DNA of 64,000 bases from Flavobacterium sp. LC2016-13 (GCF_009707955.1 NZ_WMDQ01000012.1:62001-126000); one strand, 5' to 3'; positions 48,120-56,451 are shown, numbered from the stretch's first letter. Notes: generated by a model not told the origin, from the sequence alone. Numbers and translations are program-made.

Positions 48120-48674
48120 ATGACAAAACCAGACTATAGATATATTTATATTGTTTATGCTATCATTGCGGTCTTGACTGCATTGTGGCTAAACAGTAAA
48201 TATAATTTATCAGACAATAATCAAAACACAGCATCCTTAATAGCTAATACATCAGAATTATTAGGACTTGCAATTGCATTGACAGAAATTTTTGTGCTTA
48301 CCAGAGTAACTGACCGAATTAGAAAAAGTATTGAAAACTTACAGTCTTATTCAGATATTTCTAGTGTTTCAATTTTTCTTTCACAGACAAAAGATGATTT
48401 AATCGGTAAGAAATATGGAAAAGCTATTTTACGATTAGAAAAAGTTCGAGATGTTTATCAAGAAAATTTGCCGACAAATGAACTAGCAAATACATCTTCG
48501 ATTCATAGAATAAACTATGACAGATTAAATTCTATGATTTCAACACTCACGATGCTTGAGAATAGCTTTTCAACAATCCCAAATAACGACTTAAATGATT
48601 TTGTTAGTTTCTTGACTTCTTTCAATGAAACAATAATATCACTAAAATTAACTTTCAAAAGCTCAATAATATGA
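48120..48674 (+). CDS. Hypothetical membrane protein with coiled-coil tail
   Basis: A 184-residue protein of no recognised family. It has two membrane helices (about 8-24, YIYIVYAIIAVLTALWL, and about 47-63, LLGLAIALTEIFVLTRV) and a C-terminal helical region likely to lie in the cytoplasm. Its stop overlaps the next start as ATGA, so the two are coupled and probably work together. The pair lies in the accessory stretch after the thr operon and may be transferred DNA. Confidence 0.72.
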   Translation: MTKPDYRYIYIVYAIIAVLTALWLNSKYNLSDNNQNTASLIANTSELLGLAIALTEIFVLTRVTDRIRKSIENLQSYSDISSVSIFLSQTKDDLIGKKYGKAILRLEKVRDVYQENLPTNELANTSSIHRINYDRLNSMISTLTMLENSFSTIPNNDLNDFVSFLTSFNETIISLKLTFKSSII

Positions 48675-48997
48675 TACCTGACGTTTATAAAACATTTATT
48701 CAAGCGATAATTCAAAAAACCAATGATGATGAGGCCAAGTGGGAAACTACTAGAGATGAAGCCTATGTACTACGAACAAGTTCAGCCACAGTTGAAGTTG
48801 GTCATTATATAGACCAAGATGCAGAAGTTGGATATTACTATTTCAAATATTATAATATCAAAAAAAAGACAGACGCAGGATTTCGTGTAAATAATCTAGA
48901 AGATGATTATCCAACAATGGAAAGGTTATTTGCAATTGCAGCGGCTTCTGCAGCTAACATAAAAGACGAATTATCATCATTTCTTGGTGACTTATAG
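48671..48997 (+). CDS. Hypothetical small soluble protein
   Basis: A 108-residue soluble protein of unknown family, coupled by a 4-bp overlap to the membrane protein before it. It is acidic overall, with a possible beta-rich middle (SSATVEVGHYIDQDAEVGYYYFKYYN) and a helical C-terminus. Likely the partner of the upstream membrane protein; nothing more can be said. Confidence 0.7.
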   Translation: MIPDVYKTFIQAIIQKTNDDEAKWETTRDEAYVLRTSSATVEVGHYIDQDAEVGYYYFKYYNIKKKTDAGFRVNNLEDDYPTMERLFAIAAASAANIKDELSSFLGDL

Positions 48998-49166
48998 CAC
49001 TACCGCACAACATACGCTACAAGTAAGCTGGTTGTTTGGCTTAATTTGAAGATGGTTTTGTATTTGAAAAAATAGTTCTTAATCGAAGGATTACGCATTT
49101 TTAATCCCAGCCTGCATGTAGCGCGGGGACGTTGGCATACATACTTATACCAAAATTGCACAAATT

Positions 49167-50174
49167 ATGAATATCGATAAAATTAAATTTTCCAAATTTT
49201 TTCACGAATCTAAAAAAAATGCAATTAAAAGAATTGTAAAATGTTATCATCCAGATTGTAATGAAAAATCTATAAATTCTCATATTCTTCAAAAAAATGG
49301 AATTCTTTCTTCAATTTCAAAAGACAGTCATTTATGGGAACACGTTTTAAATCAATTTAAAGAACCGCATTTTCAATTTAAAAGAACCGGAATAAATGAA
49401 ATTTTTTCTTTCAATTGCTTTTGTCAAAAACACGATAGTGAATTGTTTAAAATTATTGAAACAGAAAGTATAAATTTTAATGATTACAAATCTTGCCTAT
49501 TATTTACTTTACGCACAATTTATAATGAAAAATTCAAAAAAGAAGTTAATATTGATATTTATCAAACTATATTGAAATCTGAATTTTCATCAAACATAAA
49601 TAAAGAGTTTTTAGAATTGACACTTGAGCAAGAAAAACTTGGTTTGGCAGATTTAGCAGTAAACGAGAATGACATATGGAAAGACTTAAATGAAAACACA
49701 CAATCATTTATTTTTGAACATAGAGAAATTACGCAAATCGAACTCTGTCTTTCAGCATTTTACAATTACGAAACAACTCTAGAAATGAATCTTTATAGAT
49801 TAAAATATGGAAAAGATATGGAAAGAATTTCTGAAGTTTTCATCAATCTATTTCCATATAAAAATAAATCAATCCTATTGATGGCTTATAACAAAAAAGA
49901 TGAAACTGCAGTTAAGGGAGATTTTTATATTTTTTTTAAAGAATCTGAAAAAAGAGTTCAAAGAAAATTAACTAATTTATTTTTATTTGCTTGTGAAACA
50001 TGGGTTATTTCAGAAAAGTTATATAGTGAAAAATTCAAAGGCATAGAAAATATAATAGCTTATGCCTCAAAATATTCATCTGAAAATTATAACGAGAGAC
50101 AGAATTTTGCTTTAAATATGTTTACAGAAAATTTCAAAACTGAAATTCAAAAATGGTATTCAAAATATAAATAA
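49167..50174 (+). CDS. Hypothetical Cys/His-rich protein, possible zinc-binding
   Basis: This 335-residue protein begins with a putative metal site: CYHPDCNEKSINSHILQK (Cys26, Cys31, His38) followed further on by FNCFCQKHDSELF (about 84-96). Spacing and the SHILQ motif recall HNH-like or treble-clef proteins, a group found in hypothetical proteins that often occur near defence or mobile DNA. The rest is helix-rich with no motif I can name. It stands alone before a bidirectional-type terminator. Function unknown; a nucleic-acid-related role is only a guess. Confidence 0.7.
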   Translation: MNIDKIKFSKFFHESKKNAIKRIVKCYHPDCNEKSINSHILQKNGILSSISKDSHLWEHVLNQFKEPHFQFKRTGINEIFSFNCFCQKHDSELFKIIETESINFNDYKSCLLFTLRTIYNEKFKKEVNIDIYQTILKSEFSSNINKEFLELTLEQEKLGLADLAVNENDIWKDLNENTQSFIFEHREITQIELCLSAFYNYETTLEMNLYRLKYGKDMERISEVFINLFPYKNKSILLMAYNKKDETAVKGDFYIFFKESEKRVQRKLTNLFLFACETWVISEKLYSEKFKGIENIIAYASKYSSENYNERQNFALNMFTENFKTEIQKWYSKYK

Positions 50175-50212
50175 AAATACGCTCGCGCTAGCAATCGAAT
50201 TAGATAAGAATA

Positions 50213-50242
50213 AGAAAGAGACCTTTAATAAGGTCTCTTTCT
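50213..50242. terminator. Terminator between convergent genes
   Basis: AGAAAGAGACCTT-TAAT-AAGGTCTCTTTCT, a perfect 13-bp stem. It serves the plus-strand gene ending at 50174 and the minus-strand XRE gene ending at 50267. Confidence 0.85.
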
Positions 50243-50266
50243 AAAATTAAATATATCTTCAAAACA

Positions 50267-50656
50267 CTATTTCCCATTCAATAACTTCTCCAAATACTCA
50301 ACTTTATCTTTTTCAGCTTGCACCAAACGTTCGTAAAGTTCAACAACTTTATCTAAAGGATTAAAATTGCAATTGTAATTACCTGTCGTAATACTTCCGT
50401 GATCTTGAAAAGTATTTCCAATAATATTAAAAACCGCTTCTTCTGAAAAGTTTTTAATTGCTTCAACAGAAACTCCAAGAGCTTTTGCAATCTCAATTAG
50501 TTTTTGTTCGTCTACAGTTTCGCTGTTTTCAATAGCCGAAATTGCCTGCTGATTTGTTCCCAAAGCTTGTGCCAGTGCTTCCTGTTTCATATCTTTAAGC
50601 TCTCTGATACGGCTTATATTTCTGCCGATATGTTTTGGTTTTATTGCTGTACTCAT
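50267..50656 (-). CDS. XRE-family transcriptional regulator
   Basis: A 129-residue protein with an N-terminal helix-turn-helix of the Cro/CI type (about residues 8-66: ISRIRELKDMKQEALAQALGTNQQAISAIEN). The C-terminal region ends in a coiled coil (LYERLVQAEKDKVEYLEKLL) suited to oligomerisation. Small XRE proteins of this form are common single regulators in Bacteroidota; no target is evident. It is divergent from a small membrane protein gene. Confidence 0.88.
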   Translation of the reverse strand: MSTAIKPKHIGRNISRIRELKDMKQEALAQALGTNQQAISAIENSETVDEQKLIEIAKALGVSVEAIKNFSEEAVFNIIGNTFQDHGSITTGNYNCNFNPLDKVVELYERLVQAEKDKVEYLEKLLNGK

Positions 50657-50779
50657 AATTCAAAGATATTTAAAATTCTTAAACGAAAATAAATTTCGGT
50701 AAAAAACAAACTAGTTTTTGTAAGATACGCTTTTCAATAATTTATATATCTTTAAAAACTAAAAAACAATATTAAAAAC

Positions 50780-51106
50780 ATGAGTAAAATATACAATTTT
50801 GAGAAATTTGAAGTCATTAAAAGTCTAATAAGAATCTCATCTTGGTTTTTAATTTTAATATTGTTGTTTGCCATAATTTTTACTTTACTTTCTACTGGAT
50901 TTGAAAGTTATTTCATTAATTATTGTATTATCTTTCTATCTATTTTCACATTGTTTTTCAATGTTATAACCTTATTTGTAATTTCTATTTTGTATAAATT
51001 AAAGAAAGAAAAAATATTTTACAACATTAAAAAAGAGTCAATCTTATTTCTGGCTTCTTTAGCTAGCCTGATGTTTTTAAGTTGTATAATACATTTAAAA
51101 TATTAG
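50780..51106 (+). CDS. Hypothetical small membrane protein (three helices)
   Basis: A 108-residue protein with three hydrophobic segments (LILILLFAIIFTLLSTGF, YCIIFLSIFTLFFNVITLFVISILY, LFLASLASLMFLSCIIH) and no recognised family. AT-rich codons match the surroundings. The gene is bounded by an XRE gene on one side and another small membrane protein on the other. Confidence 0.62.
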   Translation: MSKIYNFEKFEVIKSLIRISSWFLILILLFAIIFTLLSTGFESYFINYCIIFLSIFTLFFNVITLFVISILYKLKKEKIFYNIKKESILFLASLASLMFLSCIIHLKY

Positions 51107-51191
51107 AATAAGAATAATTATTCTCCTGCTCGTGTCCCCAAAGAATAGCTAACTCAGATTGAAATAAAAATTTTTATTAAGTTCTAAAATT

Positions 51192-51482
51192 ATGGAGAAT
51201 TTTTTCATAGCAATATTAATCAGCCAAATGCTATCTTACGGAATAATAGATCATTTTAAAATCAAATATGGCCGTCTCATCATTCTGTCAATCTTTCTTT
51301 CTCTATTTTTAATAGTTTTTCCAATTTATTATCAAGTGAATGAAAACAAAGATTCTGTTTTGTGCTTATATAATGCATTTGATTATTTTGAGGTTTATTG
51401 GAATATTGGTATTGGACTCGTTTTATCAACCCACTTCATTTATTGTTATCTGATTAATAAAAAATCTAAAACTGTACAATAA
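51192..51482 (+). CDS. Hypothetical small membrane protein
   Basis: A 96-residue protein with three probable membrane helices (FFIAILISQMLSYGII, LIILSIFLSLFLIVFPIYY, YWNIGIGLVLSTHFIYCYLI). It is not similar by eye to the neighbouring 108-residue protein. Family and function unknown. An 85-bp gap separates them, so they may share a transcript. Confidence 0.58.
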   Translation: MENFFIAILISQMLSYGIIDHFKIKYGRLIILSIFLSLFLIVFPIYYQVNENKDSVLCLYNAFDYFEVYWNIGIGLVLSTHFIYCYLINKKSKTVQ

Positions 51483-51523
51483 ATTATTTAAGCTAAACTA
51501 AAGACAGCATATGTAAAAATTTC

Positions 51524-51654
51524 AATTGCCTCCAGCTTTAGCTGGAGGTTTTGATTTTGCAGACTAAATTCGGCTTTAGCCAAAAAACTTAAAAGATTAG
51601 GCTAAAGCCATTTTCTAATATAACTTTGCCCTACAGCTAAAGCTGTAGGCAATT
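51524..51654. repeat. REP-like cluster of four GCTTTAGC hairpins, class B
   Basis: This 131-bp element is bounded by AATTGCC and its complement GGCAATT. It contains four hairpins: CCTCCAGC-TTTA-GCTGGAGG (51529-51548), GGCTTTAGCC (51572-51581), GGCTAAAGCC (51600-51609) and CTACAGC-TAAA-GCTGTAG (51631-51648). All share the core GCTTTAGC or its complement: two in one orientation and two in the other. Confidence 0.78.
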
Positions 51655-51675
51655 TATTTTTTTTTACTAAATAAC

Positions 51676-52182
51676 ATGATCACAAAAGTAACATTACAAG
51701 ACATTCCGGCATTAACAACCTTAATAAACTCAGCTTACAGAGGCGAAACTTCTAAAAAAGGCTGGACAACCGAGGCTCATTTATTAGAAGGAAAAAGAAC
51801 AACCGAAGAAGAGTTAACAGAAATCATTTTAAATCCTAAAAATACATTCCTGAAATTTACAGAGAATGACAAAATTATTGGTTCAGTTTTATTGGTCGAA
51901 AAAGAACATCAATTATACGTTGGAATGCTAACTGTTTCACCTGAATTACAAAATGCCGGAATCGGGAAAAAGATGTTAGCAGAAGCTGAAAGTCATGCCA
52001 AAACTTTAGGAATATCTACTCTTAGCATGACGGTTGTTTCAGTTCGTTCAGAACTTATTGCCTGGTACAAACGTCATGGTTATGTCGAAACCGGCGAAAG
52101 AGAACCTTTTCCTTCAAGCGATATTCATATTAATATTTCAGATAAACCTTTGGAGTTTATATTTTTAGAGAAAAAGATTTAA
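51676..52182 (+). CDS. GNAT-family N-acetyltransferase
   Basis: A 168-residue acetyl-CoA-dependent acetyltransferase. Motif A is MLTVSPELQNAGIGKKMLAEAE (the QNAGIG loop binds the pyrophosphate of CoA), with SMTVVSVRSELIAWYKRHGYVETG as the motif B region. The acceptor cannot be assigned. No functional partner is evident; the next gene is hutD-like. Confidence 0.9.
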   Translation: MITKVTLQDIPALTTLINSAYRGETSKKGWTTEAHLLEGKRTTEEELTEIILNPKNTFLKFTENDKIIGSVLLVEKEHQLYVGMLTVSPELQNAGIGKKMLAEAESHAKTLGISTLSMTVVSVRSELIAWYKRHGYVETGEREPFPSSDIHINISDKPLEFIFLEKKI

Positions 52183-52269
52183 GTATGTTTTACCATATAA
52201 GTGATATAAGTTCATTTAAAAGAAGGATTATATATCTAGAAATTTTAAGTCACATTAAATATTCAATAA

Positions 52270-52818
52270 ATGAACATACGTCTTTTCTCTAAAAAAAATA
52301 CTACAGCCTCTATTTGGAGCGGCGGATTGACATATGAATATATGATATATCCGAAAACCGCAAGCTATATCGATAGAGATTTTGCATTCAGAATTAGCAG
52401 TGCTACAATAGAGGAAACGCCTTCAGAATTTACAAAATTTAAAGGTTATTTCCGATACTTGGTTATGCTTGATAACTCCTTGCATATTGATATAAACAAA
52501 GAGAAAAAAGTATATGAGAAATATGAAATCATGGAATTTAATTCGGATGATGAAGTGACTTCTTATACAAAAGGTATTGATTTTAATTGGATGGTTTCTG
52601 AAAAAATAAGCCATCACAAACTGAAAATAACGAATAGTAATCAGAATTATAATGCTGAAATAATAATTTTATTTTCTTTAGACAGAACAGCTATTAAAAT
52701 TAATGAGAAGCCGTACGATCTAGAACCTCATGATTTATTGGTCATCGAAAATCCAGAAAAGGAAAATATAATGCTTCATTTTTCTAATGAATGTCTCACC
52801 GGAATATTGGATTTTTAA
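52270..52818 (+). CDS. HutD-family protein
   Basis: A 182-residue cupin-like protein. Family marks are WSGGLTYEYMIYP (16-28), RDFAFRISSATIEETPSEFTKFKGYFRYLVMLDN split over residues 37-70, and FNWM near 107. HutD accompanies histidine-utilisation genes in many bacteria and its biochemical role is not clear. Here the only other hut gene, hutH, is 10 kb away, so this copy is isolated. Confidence 0.82.
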   Translation: MNIRLFSKKNTTASIWSGGLTYEYMIYPKTASYIDRDFAFRISSATIEETPSEFTKFKGYFRYLVMLDNSLHIDINKEKKVYEKYEIMEFNSDDEVTSYTKGIDFNWMVSEKISHHKLKITNSNQNYNAEIIILFSLDRTAIKINEKPYDLEPHDLLVIENPEKENIMLHFSNECLTGILDF

Positions 52819-52883
52819 TCTCGAAAAGTCGCAGAAACACTAAGTTTTTTTGAATCTCGCAAAGTCACAGAGCCGCAAAGATT

Positions 52884-52972
52884 TTTCACGCAGATTTAAA
52901 ATGATTTAAGCAGATTTAAAATAGATCTTTTATTAAATTAAATCTGCCGGAATCTGCAAAATCTGCGTGAAA
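52884..52972. repeat. Inverted repeat with CAGATTT words
   Basis: TTTCACGCAGATTT (52884-52897) and AAATCTGCGTGAAA (52959-52972) are perfect 14-bp complements. Between them are further AGCAGATTT / AAATCTGC copies. Fragments of the same words occur at about 42390-42440 and 55180-55212. Confidence 0.7.
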
Positions 52973-53028
52973 CAAAAATCATTTTAATCCATTTATCGCG
53001 ATAGCTATCGGGAGTGGTTAATAATCTT

Positions 53029-53069
53029 ATGTTAGACGCACCGCAGTGCGCCTCTACAGAAAACCTTTG
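53029..53069. repeat. 41-bp dispersed repeat, class C copy 1
   Basis: Pattern ATGTTAnACGCAnCGCnnTGCG then CTCTACAnAAAACCTTTG, containing the hairpin ACGCAcCGCagTGCG. A second copy with a few changes lies at 55223-55263. Both are followed by CTTTG/CTCTGA-word runs. Confidence 0.68.
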
Positions 53070-53101
53070 TCGCTTTGAACCTCTGAGTCTCTGAAACTCA
53101 A

Positions 53102-53671
53102 TTAAACCATTCTCTTAATTTTTGACAAGAATTCGTGCGAAACGCCCAAATACGATGATAAATTCTTGTTGTTAATGGTTTGCATTTTCTCCGGATAACG
53201 CTCTCTAAAATCGAGATAACGTTCCTTAGAAGTTTTATTTAAAACATCTAAAAGTCTTTGTTGTATGGCAATATTAGCGCGCTCAATCATGATGACGTGA
53301 AACTGAATAAGCTTTGGAACTTCAACAAACAACTTCGCTTTATTAACTTTATTAATCACTAGAATTTCGCTGTCTTCGATTGCTTTAATATTATACGTGG
53401 TTGGTTTTTGATGATAGAAACTTTCGAGATCACACATCCATTCTTTTTCGAAAGAGAAAAAAATAACACTTTCGGTTCCGTTTTCGTTTAAAATGTAGGT
53501 TTTAAAAGATCCTTTTAAAATAAAACCTTCATAACTATTGTTAGAATCCTGAATTTGCAAAAACTCATTTTTCTTGAGCTTTATGAGTTCTGCTTTAGAA
53601 ACAATGCAATTCCATTCTTCTTCGGTTAAGGGAATTTTACGTTCGATGTTTTTTCGTAGTAGGTTGTACAT
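53102..53671 (-). CDS. Crp/Fnr-family transcriptional regulator
   Basis: A 189-residue regulator with a cyclic-nucleotide-binding-like beta-barrel (about 20-120, including GFILKGSFKTYILNENGTESVIFF) and a C-terminal helix-turn-helix (about 165-185, NNKNLSSYLGVSHEFLSKIKR). The start at 53671 (MYNLLRKN) is chosen over a longer frame from 53737. Key cAMP-contact residues of E. coli Crp are not evident, so another or no ligand is likely. It is divergent from the pectate lyase gene, with a palindrome between them. Confidence 0.88.
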   Translation of the reverse strand: MYNLLRKNIERKIPLTEEEWNCIVSKAELIKLKKNEFLQIQDSNNSYEGFILKGSFKTYILNENGTESVIFFSFEKEWMCDLESFYHQKPTTYNIKAIEDSEILVINKVNKAKLFVEVPKLIQFHVIMIERANIAIQQRLLDVLNKTSKERYLDFRERYPEKMQTINNKNLSSYLGVSHEFLSKIKRMV

Positions 53672-53738
53672 AATTTGGTTTGTTTTTTTGTGGGAATTTG
53701 TTTTTACAATTACCTTATTTATTTGGGGGAATAACAAT

Positions 53739-53750
53739 GTAATCGATTAC
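53739..53750. promoter_or_regulatory. LacI-type operator candidate upstream of the pectate lyase
   Basis: GTAATCGATTAC is a perfect 12-bp palindrome with a central CG step, as in many LacI-family operators, and sits about 160 bp before the lyase ATG. No LacI-family gene is in the window. A Crp-type site would normally have a wider spacing. Confidence 0.5.
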
Positions 53751-53909
53751 GTAAAAATACCTTTTTTATCTATTTTTGTAAATGAACAACTGTTAAAAAA
53801 CTATATTTTGTAGAAATTTTTACAAAAGATTGAACTTGTTCAACTTTTTTAGAATTAATTATAAGCAGATTTGTACTGTTAAATATTTTTAAAACCCCAA
53901 ACTTAAATT

Positions 53910-55016
53910 ATGAAATTAAAAACAAAATGGTCAGTGTTATTTGTAGCCCTGGCGTTCAGTTTTGCAAGTTGTAACTCTGAAGAAGTTCTATCTTCTAACG
54001 AAAATGCAAGTGCAACAAACGTTGCTTCTGCTTCTAACGGCTTAACAGCAAAAGTTGGTAACTGTGCCGAAGTTCCGGGATGGGCTTCTCAAAACGGAGG
54101 TACAACAGGTGGAGGGTCTTCTGCCGAAACAACGGTTACAACTTATGCTCAATTGAAATCTGCAATTGAAAGCAGTACTGTAAAAGTTATTAAAGTAACT
54201 GGTACTATTACCGTTACTACAAGATTGTCTTTGCAAGACCAAACCGGTAAAACCATTTATGGTACCAGCGGTGCAAAATTGGTTTCTACGAACCAAACTA
54301 AAGATGCTTCTGGTATTATTAATATCAAAAGATGTAAAAATTTAATCATCAGAAACCTTATTTTCGAAGGTCCGGGTGCTTATGATACTGATGGTTGGGA
54401 CAATGCAATTCTTGACGATTGTCAAAATGTTTGGGTTGACCACTGCGAATTTAGAGATGGCGTTGATGGAAACTTTGACATCAAAAACAAATCAGATTAT
54501 ATTTCGGTTACGTATTCTAAATTCGGTTATTTAAAACCACCAAAAGCTGGAGGTTCAGGAGGTTCTGACGATCACAGATATTCAAACTTAATTGGTTCAA
54601 GCGATGGTGCAACTGCAGATCGCGGAACATTGAGAATTACATTTGCGCGTTGCTGGTGGGCTCCTGGCTGTAAAGAAAGAATGCCAAGAGTACGTTTTGG
54701 AAAAGTGCATTTAATAAACAACTACTTTAATAGTACGGTAAGTAATAAATGTATTGCTGCAGGTTTTGAAGCTAATCTTTTAGTAGAAAGAAACTCATTT
54801 GATGGTGTAAAAACTCCGATTGATTTAATGACGGGTTACACAGCAGTTACTGCTACTGACAATGTTTTTGCTAATACAACCGGAAATCAATTAGGAAGCA
54901 ATACAGCTTTTACTCCGCCGTATACAATCGTAAAACTTGCTGCATCTGCTGTAAAAGCTGATGTTACTGCCGGAGCAGGCGCAACATTTACAGGAAACAC
55001 TTGCGGTTCATTCTAA
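53910..55016 (+). CDS. Pectate lyase, polysaccharide lyase family 1
   Basis: This 368-residue lyase cleaves polygalacturonate by beta-elimination with calcium. A type II signal ends at Cys21 (SFASC), so it is a lipoprotein, followed by a Ser/Ala/Thr-rich linker (about 22-75). The parallel beta-helix shows the PL1 blocks VWVDHCEF (174-181), DGNFDIK (186-192) and RMPRVRFG (257-264), whose arginine is the usual catalytic base. It is not attached to a susCD pair and may serve pectin use elsewhere in the genome; the upstream palindrome suggests repression by a LacI-type protein. Confidence 0.95.
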   Translation: MKLKTKWSVLFVALAFSFASCNSEEVLSSNENASATNVASASNGLTAKVGNCAEVPGWASQNGGTTGGGSSAETTVTTYAQLKSAIESSTVKVIKVTGTITVTTRLSLQDQTGKTIYGTSGAKLVSTNQTKDASGIINIKRCKNLIIRNLIFEGPGAYDTDGWDNAILDDCQNVWVDHCEFRDGVDGNFDIKNKSDYISVTYSKFGYLKPPKAGGSGGSDDHRYSNLIGSSDGATADRGTLRITFARCWWAPGCKERMPRVRFGKVHLINNYFNSTVSNKCIAAGFEANLLVERNSFDGVKTPIDLMTGYTAVTATDNVFANTTGNQLGSNTAFTPPYTIVKLAASAVKADVTAGAGATFTGNTCGSF

Positions 55017-55101
55017 TTAAAAAATATTTTTAGTATTATAATTTCAAACGATCTACTTTGAAATTATGGTATTAAAAAAATGAGTTAGTTAGTTTAGTTT
55101 T

Positions 55102-55138
55102 AAACCACGAATTACAGTAATGTAGTTCGTGGTTTTAT
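55102..55138 (+). terminator. Terminator after the pectate lyase gene
   Basis: AAACCACGAATTACA pairs with TGTAGTTCGTGGTTT (one mismatch) across a 4-nt loop, then TTATTA. Confidence 0.8.
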
Positions 55139-55222
55139 TATGTTTTGCCATGAAGATACGAAGTCGCAAATTTTTTTGTTTCACGCAGGTTCTACAGATT
55201 TAGCAGATTTTTTTAAAACTAT

Positions 55223-55263
55223 ATGTTATACGCATCGCTATGCGTCTCTACAAAAAACCTTTG
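55223..55263. repeat. 41-bp dispersed repeat, class C copy 2
   Basis: Matches the copy at 53029-53069 except for a few positions; contains ACGCATCGCTATGCGT. It is preceded by TTTCACGCAGG...CAGATTTAGCAGATTT, a decayed form of the repeat at 52884, and followed by CCTTTGCACCTTTG. Confidence 0.66.
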
Positions 55264-55295
55264 CACCTTTGAGCCTCTGAACCTTTGTACCTTCC

Positions 55296-55679
55296 TCAAA
55301 GAACCAATTCCTCAAACAATCTCTGAATCGTTTTCTCTAAATCTTCGCACAAGCCGGAATGTGGTCTTGAGGTTTGAATTGCAGAACTACGAATAGCTGT
55401 TAACCATCGAAAACGCTCCGGAATCTCAAATTCACCAATTGGACCGGCATCTTTATCTCCGCTTGCAATTTTCTTAAGCGCTGTTACATTGCAATGCAAT
55501 TGCTCAATGTCAAAATCATTAGAAAGTGCTTCAATTTTGGCATCGTCGATATGAGCCAATACTTTTATAAACTTGGCTTTTTTACAAAATAAAATGATTC
55601 CGATATTTAGGAATTCTTCGCGCTCCACTCTTGGTACCACGCGAATTACGGCATACTCATATAAGTGACTATCTTGCAT
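55296..55679 (-). CDS. DUF3037 protein
   Basis: A 127-residue protein of the DUF3037 family (YAVIRVVPRVEREEFLNIGIILFC at 8-31 is the characteristic opening). Function unknown. Its start overlaps the end of the HipA-like gene by 11 bp, so the two are translated together. DUF3037 genes next to HipA-like kinases recur in Bacteroidota and other phyla, which implies a shared unknown process. Confidence 0.87.
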   Translation of the reverse strand: MQDSHLYEYAVIRVVPRVEREEFLNIGIILFCKKAKFIKVLAHIDDAKIEALSNDFDIEQLHCNVTALKKIASGDKDAGPIGEFEIPERFRWLTAIRSSAIQTSRPHSGLCEDLEKTIQRLFEELVL

Positions 55680-56451
55680 TTTGAGCTTGATTTACAAAGA
55701 TTTCGGAATTATTTAATCTGGTTTGCAAGAACTGTAAATATACGTTTCGCAAGGCTTCTGGTGTTTCATCGGTATCTTCCCATTCTAGCCATTCCTGTGG
55801 AATTGTATTTACAATTTCTTCAAGAATTTCATTACTTAAAAGTGCTTTAAATTCGGCATCAACTTCTTTTAAAAGTGATGCTTGTGGCAATAAAACGTGA
55901 TCTTTGATCAAAGCAAACGGGCTTTTGGCATGTTGCTCCCAATTGTTCCAGGAATGATGAAAATACAAACACGCTCCGTGATCGATCAGCCATAATTCTT
56001 TATGCCAGATCAGCATATTTGTGTTTCTAAAAGTACGATCGACATTCGTAATATAAGCATCTAGCCAAACAATTTGCGAGGCTAATTTAGCATCGACAGT
56101 TGTTACAACAGGATCGAAAGTAATAGCTCCCGACAAAAAATGAAGTGCCAGATTTAATCCCTGGCTTCCTTGTAGTAAATCCTGAATTTCTTCATCGGCT
56201 TCGGTTCTTCCAAATGCTTCATCGAGATTAGCGAAAACCAATTCCGGAAGTTGCAATTTTAAGGCTTTAGCAATTTGTCCGCCAACCAATTCGGCTATTA
56301 AAGCTTTTACGCCATGTCCGGCTCCTTTAAATTTTAAGACATATTTAAAATCGTCATCGGCTTCTGCCAAAGCGGGTAAAGAACCGCCTTCGCGTAAAGG
56401 CGTGATATAACGCGTAACATTTACCGTTCTTAGATCGAAATTGTTTTTCAT
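55669..56451 (-). CDS. HipA-like kinase family protein
   Basis: A 260-residue protein of the HipA-like (HipA_2) group. The catalytic loop is DAYITNVDRTFRNTNML (151-167), the metal-binding motif is the LIDHGACL that follows (175-182), and the nucleotide region includes YVLKFKGAGHGVKALIAEL (36-54). Unlike toxin HipA it lacks the N-terminal HipA_N domain and there is no HipB-like partner; the neighbour is DUF3037. Role and substrate are unknown. Confidence 0.85.
   Translation of the reverse strand: MKNNFDLRTVNVTRYITPLREGGSLPALAEADDDFKYVLKFKGAGHGVKALIAELVGGQIAKALKLQLPELVFANLDEAFGRTEADEEIQDLLQGSQGLNLALHFLSGAITFDPVVTTVDAKLASQIVWLDAYITNVDRTFRNTNMLIWHKELWLIDHGACLYFHHSWNNWEQHAKSPFALIKDHVLLPQASLLKEVDAEFKALLSNEILEEIVNTIPQEWLEWEDTDETPEALRNVYLQFLQTRLNNSEIFVNQAQNAR

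Larger units (their letters stand above)
48069..49011. repeat. Two-gene unit bounded by inverted GTTGTGCGG
   Basis: GTTGTGCGG (48069-48077) and its complement CCGCACAAC (49003-49011) flank exactly one two-gene unit. Base composition and style change at both ends, and a further GC-rich stretch, GCCTGCATGTAGCGCGGGGA, lies near 49109-49128 before the next gene. The arrangement suggests a gene-cassette-like insertion, but no recombinase is present. Confidence 0.45.

Noticed and set aside
48069..49145. Integron attC sites
   Set aside because: The GC-rich borders recall recombination sites but show no R box/L box pair that I can align, and no integrase is present. Reported only as inverted repeats.
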